From: Aquificaceae bacterium
GTDB taxonomy: Bacteria > Aquificota > Aquificia > Aquificales > Aquificaceae
Direction of reading: 5' to 3'
Length of the DNA stretch: 11,507 bases
Assembly: GCA_015492115.1 (NCBI GenBank)
Contig: WGFS01000215.1
Coordinates: forward strand, 1 to 11,507
Shown: piece after piece, positions 1 through 3,686 of the stretch
Position numbering within the stretch: the stretch's first letter is position 1
Layout: every line of letters begins with the position of its first letter
Position numbers and translations under genes: made by a program
Notes under the pieces: model-generated
What the model was told of the DNA's origin: nothing
The model's database searches: none
Seen by the model: only the letters and a program-made list of their open reading frames with translations

Positions 1-520
1 ACACAGCGGTATCCTCCGCCCTCGCCACTATCTTTGTATCGGGCATTATGGGCTTTATGGAGGCTGTGCAGGGGAGGAGTATCTTCTCCACATTCACCTC
101 ATTCTTGTCGTTCTTGTTGTACCTCCTTATCTTGGATGTAACAACAAAGTACTTGTCCCCGTTGTGGTTGCTTTTCTCGTCCGTCACCTCGTCGGAGTTA
201 AGCTCCATCCCGAACCTTCTCGCGAGAGTGTTGCATGTGTCCGCTATGTGATCCTCGTTCTTGTAGTATCCAAGCAGTATAACCTTCTTGCCTTCCTCCC
301 AGACCCACCTCTCCACGTCGTTTACCTCCTCCTCTTTGAAGGGTATCTCTGGATAGTTGAAAACTATGGTGTCATACTCTCCGAGTTTATTCCAGTCGTC
401 AACCTCATCTATCTCTATCCCTGCCTTCTTAGCTTCCCTCTGGAGTATGGAGAAGTAGTAGTAGTCGGTTATGGTGAACTCCTGATGGGTTATGCTCCAG
501 CCAACTCTAACCTTTTGCAT
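1..520 (-). CDS. Partial protein of unknown function, Rossmann-like N-terminal region
   Basis: An open frame runs from an ATG at 520 leftward to the window edge without a stop, giving about 173 codons; the C-terminus is missing. It begins MQKVRVGWSITHQEF and has no signal peptide, so it is probably cytoplasmic. The segment around residues 45-85 alternates short hydrophobic strands (YDTIVFNYPE, KKVILLGYY) with acidic helices and is followed by an ARRFGMELNSDEVTDEK stretch. That pattern recalls class I glutamine-amidotransferase-like (DUF4350/ThuA-like) folds, but I see no catalytic triad and do not assign a function. A Lys/Asn/Asp-rich linker follows near residues 125-145. The gene is divergent from the HD-GYP gene with 34 bp between start codons. 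There is no Shine-Dalgarno sequence; a TATAAT box ends 8 bp before the ATG. That the frame is coding is well supported by its length, codon use and lack of stops; the fold is a guess. Confidence 0.75.
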   Translation of the reverse strand, partial: MQKVRVGWSITHQEFTITDYYYFSILQREAKKAGIEIDEVDDWNKLGEYDTIVFNYPEIPFKEEEVNDVERWVWEEGKKVILLGYYKNEDHIADTCNTLARRFGMELNSDEVTDEKSNHNGDKYFVVTSKIRRYNKNDKNEVNVEKILLPCTASIKPIMPDTKIVARAEDTAV

Positions 521-528
521 GGTATTTA

Positions 529-534
529 ATTATA
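529..534 (-). promoter_or_regulatory. Sigma-70 -10 box of the leftward gene, leaderless arrangement
   Basis: On the minus strand the perfect hexamer TATAAT lies at 534-529, eight bases before the ATG at 520. Transcription would start about 0-3 bases before the start codon, which fits the absence of a Shine-Dalgarno site. The region 16-18 bp upstream has no good TTGACA match (best CATAAC/ATAACT), so the promoter rests on the -10 box alone. Confidence 0.45.
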
Positions 535-542
535 AGCGGGGT

Positions 543-548
543 TAGATT
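543..548 (+). promoter_or_regulatory. Weak candidate -10 box for the HD-GYP gene
   Basis: TAGATT at 543-548 would place the transcription start at about 555, the A of the ATG, which fits the absence of any purine-rich ribosome-binding site before this gene. No convincing -35 element is visible. The divergent -10 box at 529-534 is only 8 bp away, so the two promoters would compete for polymerase if both are real. Confidence 0.25.
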
Positions 549-554
549 TTAGTT

Positions 555-1652
555 ATGTCCGAGCTCGGTAGGGTTAAGCTCCTCCTATCCTCCGCGGAAA
601 AGATAAGCAGGGAGCAGGACGTTGACAGGCTCCTCGTGATTCTCTCCGACCTTGCGAGGGACATCCTTGAGGTGGACAGGTGCAGTCTCTTTCTCCTCGA
701 CAGAGAGAAGAACGAGCTCTGGACTAAGGTAGCCCATGGGGTTGAGGAGATAAGGGTTCCCGCTGACAGGGGTATAGTGGGCTGGGTCGCTCAGAGGGGA
801 GAGAGCCTCGTGGTGAAGGACGCCTACGCAGACCCCAGATTCAATCCGGAGGTGGACAGGGAGACGGGATACAGGACGAGGAACATACTCGCCATACCAC
901 TCTTTGACAAGAGGGGGAGCGTCCTCGGAGTCTTCCAGGCTGTGAACAAGCTCTCGGGGAACTTCTCGGAGGAGGATATTGAGCTCTTCACTCTCCTCGG
1001 GGGTTACGCCTCCTCCGCCATAGAGAACTCCCTGCTCCAGGCTAAGGTTAAGGAAGCTTACAGGGAGGCTATAATGAGGCTTTCCCACGCGGCGGAGTAC
1101 AAGGACCCCGAGACCTTCAACCATATAGTCAGGGTTGGTCTCTACGCCAGGCTCATGTGTGAGAAGCTCGGACTGGAGAAGGAGCTGTGCGAGAACCTTA
1201 TGCTCGCGGCACCCATGCACGATATAGGGAAGATAGGGATACCTGACGCGATACTTCTGAAAAAGGGGAAGCTAAGCGACTGGGAGTGGGAGGTGATGAA
1301 GAGGCACACGATAATTGGGTACGAGATACTCAAGGACAGCTCCAGCGAACTCCTCCAGATGGCAGCCCTCGTTGCCCTTGACCACCACGAGAGATGGGAC
1401 GGGACGGGCTACCCCAACGGGAAGAAGGGAGAGGAGATAAGCCTGTGGGGAAGGATAACCTCCATAGCGGACGTATTTGATGCTCTCCTTTCAAAGAGAC
1501 CCTACAAAGAACCCTGGAGCCTTGAGAAGACTACAGAGCACATGAAGGGATTGAAAGGGAAAGCCTTTGATCCGGAGTTGATAGACCTCTTTTTTGAAAA
1601 CATAGAAGAGGTTATGAAGATAAGAGAAAGGTATAAAGACGAGGAAGTGTAA
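555..1652 (+). CDS. GAF domain plus HD-GYP domain, predicted cyclic-di-GMP phosphodiesterase
   Basis: The 365-residue cytoplasmic protein has a GAF sensor domain (about residues 5-160, with the typical DRGIVGWVAQRGESLVVKD and NILAIPLFD segments) followed by an HD-GYP domain (about 170-355). All expected metal and catalytic residues are present: E186, H190, H222-D223 with K226 in HDIGKIGIPD, H251, H277-H278, D306, and the signature HHERWDGTGYP at 277-287. The set includes the additional Glu and His ligands of trinuclear HD-GYP enzymes such as PmGH, so hydrolysis of cyclic-di-GMP to GMP or pGpG is likely. The GAF ligand (cyclic nucleotide, gas or redox cofactor) cannot be told from sequence. 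No membrane segment or receiver domain is present. The stop codon lies inside the first enhancer-like palindrome of the downstream sigma-54 promoter. The start at 555 lacks a Shine-Dalgarno site but gives a natural GAF N-terminus. Confidence 0.93.
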   Translation: MSELGRVKLLLSSAEKISREQDVDRLLVILSDLARDILEVDRCSLFLLDREKNELWTKVAHGVEEIRVPADRGIVGWVAQRGESLVVKDAYADPRFNPEVDRETGYRTRNILAIPLFDKRGSVLGVFQAVNKLSGNFSEEDIELFTLLGGYASSAIENSLLQAKVKEAYREAIMRLSHAAEYKDPETFNHIVRVGLYARLMCEKLGLEKELCENLMLAAPMHDIGKIGIPDAILLKKGKLSDWEWEVMKRHTIIGYEILKDSSSELLQMAALVALDHHERWDGTGYPNGKKGEEISLWGRITSIADVFDALLSKRPYKEPWSLEKTTEHMKGLKGKAFDPELIDLFFENIEEVMKIRERYKDEEV

Positions 1653-1665
1653 ACAGTCTTTACAC
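1647..1665. promoter_or_regulatory. Enhancer-like inverted repeat, site 1
   Basis: GTGTAAA-CAGTC-TTTACAC is a perfect 7-bp inverted repeat around a 5-bp spacer, centred at 1656. It overlaps the stop codon of the HD-GYP gene and lies about 203 bp before the predicted sigma-54 start site. It shares core and spacing with two further sites, and the dimension matches binding sites of Fis-type helix-turn-helix enhancer-binding proteins such as NtrC. The actual protein is unknown. Confidence 0.65.
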
Positions 1666-1666
1666 C

Positions 1667-1685
1667 ATGTAAATGTATTTTACAG
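1667..1685. promoter_or_regulatory. Enhancer-like inverted repeat, site 2
   Basis: ATGTAAA-TGTAT-TTTACAG is the second copy, with only the outermost base pair unmatched, centred at 1676. Its centre is 20 bp from that of site 1, about two helical turns, so two dimers would bind on the same DNA face. It lies about 183 bp before the predicted start site. Confidence 0.62.
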
Positions 1686-1736
1686 TACATTAAAAATCTT
1701 GAGTATGAACAAGAAGACTTGACTCAGACATTGAAG

Positions 1737-1755
1737 ATGTAAAGATCTTTTACAT
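1737..1755. promoter_or_regulatory. Enhancer-like inverted repeat, site 3
   Basis: ATGTAAA-GATCT-TTTACAT is a perfect 7-5-7 inverted repeat centred at 1746, 70 bp from site 2 and about 113 bp before the predicted sigma-54 start site. It is the copy nearest to the promoter. Confidence 0.65.
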
Positions 1756-1791
1756 TTGGCTATAAGAATGGGAATTTCCTTGGCTTTTTTC

Positions 1792-1806
1792 ATCACAAGA
1801 TGTGAT
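1792..1806. promoter_or_regulatory. Second-class palindrome between enhancers and promoter
   Basis: ATCACA-AGA-TGTGAT is a perfect 6-bp inverted repeat around 3 bp, centred about 60 bp before the predicted start site. Its sequence is unlike the TGTAAA sites, so a different regulator, or a DNA-bending protein acting in the loop, would bind it. The half-sites resemble CRP half-sites but in the opposite order and with shorter spacing, so I do not call it a CRP site. Confidence 0.4.
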
Positions 1807-1831
1807 AATTACCTTAACATACTGGCTTATT

Positions 1832-1848
1832 TTGGTACATTAATTGCA
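1832..1848 (+). promoter_or_regulatory. Sigma-54 (RpoN) -24/-12 promoter
   Basis: The sequence TTGGTACATTAATTGCA matches the consensus YTGGCACG-N4-TTGCW closely: GG at 1834-1835 and GC at 1846-1847 are exactly 12 bp apart, the -12 element TTGCA is perfect, and the -24 element is TGGTACA. The predicted start of transcription is near 1859, giving a leader of about 78 nt. The three palindromes upstream supply the activator sites that sigma-54 promoters require. It would drive the beta-helix/M4 protease genes. Confidence 0.8.
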
Positions 1849-1864
1849 GTAATTGAATAAGAAA

Positions 1865-1922
1865 GGGTTTTTAGGACTCCGGGGAGACATCACCACCTTC
1901 TCTCTAAGATTCCTTTAAACCC
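1865..1922 (+). promoter_or_regulatory. Stem-loop in the 5' leader of the first beta-helix gene
   Basis: GGGTTTTTAGGA (1865-1876) can pair with TCCTTTAAACCC (1911-1922) in two blocks of 6 and 4 bp around a TT/TT internal loop. A small inner hairpin is possible at CTCC-GG-GGAG. The stem starts about 6 nt after the predicted transcription start and ends just before the GGGAGG ribosome-binding site (1925-1930), leaving it free. It may protect the 5' end of the mRNA; a regulatory switch is not evident. Confidence 0.4.
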
Positions 1923-1936
1923 GAGGGAGGAAAGGT

Positions 1937-3673
1937 ATGCGACACAATAGACTTCATCTAATCCTTGGCGGTGCCCTGCTCTGCACGGGGCTGTCCATGT
2001 CTGCGGACTTCTACGTCGCCCCGAGTGCTCAGGGGACAGGAGATTGCTCCTCTCAGGCTAACGCCTGCGAGTTTCAGACAGCTCTGGACAATGCGGGTAA
2101 CAACGGAGAGGCGGACACAATATTCGTGAGTGGCGGAACCTACGAGCTAACCAGCACACTTACGTTGTACCTTAGAGACAACAAACCCCTGACCATAAGG
2201 GCGGTTGACCCATCCAACAAACCCGTCCTTGACGGAGACCCCGACAACGACCCCTCTACGAGTAACATTCAGGTGATGAGGATATTCACAGATTCCTTTG
2301 GAACGGTGGATACAAACGTAGTTCTTTCCCTGACAAACCTTGTCTTTCAGAATGGAGGTGTGAACAATCATGGTGGAGGCTTGTATATATCTACAAACTC
2401 AGCGGAAGTAAACATAGAGGGATGCGAATTCAGGAACAACGAGGCGAGCGTTGGCTCAAATACTTATGATGGAGGTGGGCTGTATATCCTCACACGTGAA
2501 AACAGCAAAATAAAGGTTAGTAACTCCTACTTTGTCGGCAACAGAACGGGAAACGGTGGTGGCGGTGCATTTATAACATGTGATTCTATTACAGGCACGT
2601 GTAATAACCCAGTAACAATTGAAAACAGCGTATTTAAAGAAAACTCAACGCGGGATTTTGCCGGTGGTCTGAGAATCTCTGACTTTAAGAGTGTGGTAAA
2701 TGTAGTAAACAATGTTTTTTATAAGAACAGTTCGGAAGGTATAGGTGGTCTGAGCGCTAATGGAAAAGAGGTTTTACTGCTGAACAACACCTTTTCTGAG
2801 AACACAGACAATGGAGTAGGGCTTGCAGGTGGTGGTGCTGTTATCTTTTTGGTGGAAGATACCGACAAAGCGTACATATACAACAACGTGTTCTGGAACA
2901 ACACCACCACAGACCCTTACGGGGATGACCTTTCCATTTACAACGATCAGAATACAAACGGAACGGGTTCGCCTGTTGAGCTCAAGAACAACATCTTCTC
3001 CGGAGATGCGGTGTTTGATGATGGTTCTGACAGCAGCCCGGGTGATGGAGTACTGCAGTCGGGAGACCTGTATATAAAAAAAGCAGACAACTACACACAT
3101 TCTGGAAACACCAACGGAGATCCCAAGTTCGTTGATCAGGCTAACGGAGATCTCAGGCTTTCCGATGGATCCCCCGCCATAGATGCCGGGACGGATGCCC
3201 TACCCGCTGGCTACAGCCTGCCAACCACCGACATAGACGGGAACGACAGGGTAATTGATGGAAATGGAGACGGAACAGTCACGGTTGATATGGGGGCATA
3301 CGAGTTCGGCATGACACTCACGGTCACCAGGTCCGGTAGCGGTTCGGGTAATGTGACGAGCAGTCCCAGCGCTGTTGACTGCGGTAACACCTGTTCAAAG
3401 AAGGTGGGCAAGAACCTGAACGTCACGCTGACCGCAACACCCAGTTCGGGTTCTCAGTTCAGCACCTGGGAGGGAGACTGCTCTTCCTGCGGAAGCAATG
3501 CGCACTGCACCATAACCCTTGACGCTAACAAAAGCTGTAATGCGGTGTTTGCCCTCGTTTCTGGCAGTTCCAGCGGTGGCGGAGGTGGTTGTTCTTCTTC
3601 TCCTGCGAGCTCTCTACCGGTCTGGTCTCTGGTGCCGGCGCTCATGTTCCTGAGAAGGCTACTGAGGAGATAA
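1937..3673 (+). CDS. Secreted right-handed beta-helix protein with Cys-containing C-terminal sorting tag
   Basis: The 578-residue protein starts with a Sec signal peptide (about residues 1-22, likely cleavage after SMSA). A right-handed parallel beta-helix follows (about 23-400), seen in recurring N-N-x-F and GG-G-L/A-Y/F turns such as VVNNVFYKN and LLNNTFSEN. Next is a choice-of-anchor-Q-like segment (about 390-457: DLRLSDGSPAIDAGTD, VDMGAYEF). A Cys-containing divergent InlB B-repeat-like domain lies at about 460-538. The C-terminus has a Ser/Gly linker, a GGGGGC motif with C552, a hydrophobic helix (about 560-571) and a final RRLLRR. This architecture marks a surface or extracellular protein, probably an adhesin or polysaccharide-binding factor; no catalytic residues are recognised. 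The gene is preceded by GGGAGGAAAGG and the sigma-54 promoter, and lies 13 bp before the protease gene. Its paralogue at 6581 lacks the InlB-like domain. C16 is not in a lipobox. Confidence 0.85.
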   Translation: MRHNRLHLILGGALLCTGLSMSADFYVAPSAQGTGDCSSQANACEFQTALDNAGNNGEADTIFVSGGTYELTSTLTLYLRDNKPLTIRAVDPSNKPVLDGDPDNDPSTSNIQVMRIFTDSFGTVDTNVVLSLTNLVFQNGGVNNHGGGLYISTNSAEVNIEGCEFRNNEASVGSNTYDGGGLYILTRENSKIKVSNSYFVGNRTGNGGGGAFITCDSITGTCNNPVTIENSVFKENSTRDFAGGLRISDFKSVVNVVNNVFYKNSSEGIGGLSANGKEVLLLNNTFSENTDNGVGLAGGGAVIFLVEDTDKAYIYNNVFWNNTTTDPYGDDLSIYNDQNTNGTGSPVELKNNIFSGDAVFDDGSDSSPGDGVLQSGDLYIKKADNYTHSGNTNGDPKFVDQANGDLRLSDGSPAIDAGTDALPAGYSLPTTDIDGNDRVIDGNGDGTVTVDMGAYEFGMTLTVTRSGSGSGNVTSSPSAVDCGNTCSKKVGKNLNVTLTATPSSGSQFSTWEGDCSSCGSNAHCTITLDANKSCNAVFALVSGSSSGGGGGCSSSPASSLPVWSLVPALMFLRRLLRR

Positions 3674-3686
3674 GGAGGGAGGTGTT

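Noticed and set aside
48..529. Plus-strand open frames at 48-251 and 164-529
   Set aside because: They are shadows of the minus-strand gene 1-520, which has better codon use, a sensible protein sequence and a start next to a TATAAT box.
585..1220. Minus-strand 211-codon open frame inside the HD-GYP gene
   Set aside because: It lies fully antisense to a gene with intact catalytic motifs, and its translation shows no recognisable domain.
1647..1755. TyrR/PhhR boxes
   Set aside because: The half-sites match TGTAAA/TTTACA, but TyrR-type boxes have a 6-bp spacer while all three sites here have 5 bp.
1753..1830. Other TTGGC/CTGGC -24-like elements near 1756, 1781 and 1822
   Set aside because: None has GC at the required 12-bp distance from GG; only the element at 1834/1846 does.
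1967..1990. Cys16 of the first beta-helix protein as a lipoprotein Cys
   Set aside because: The preceding residues are A-L-L, not a lipobox (small residue needed at -1), and a good signal peptidase I site follows at SMSA.
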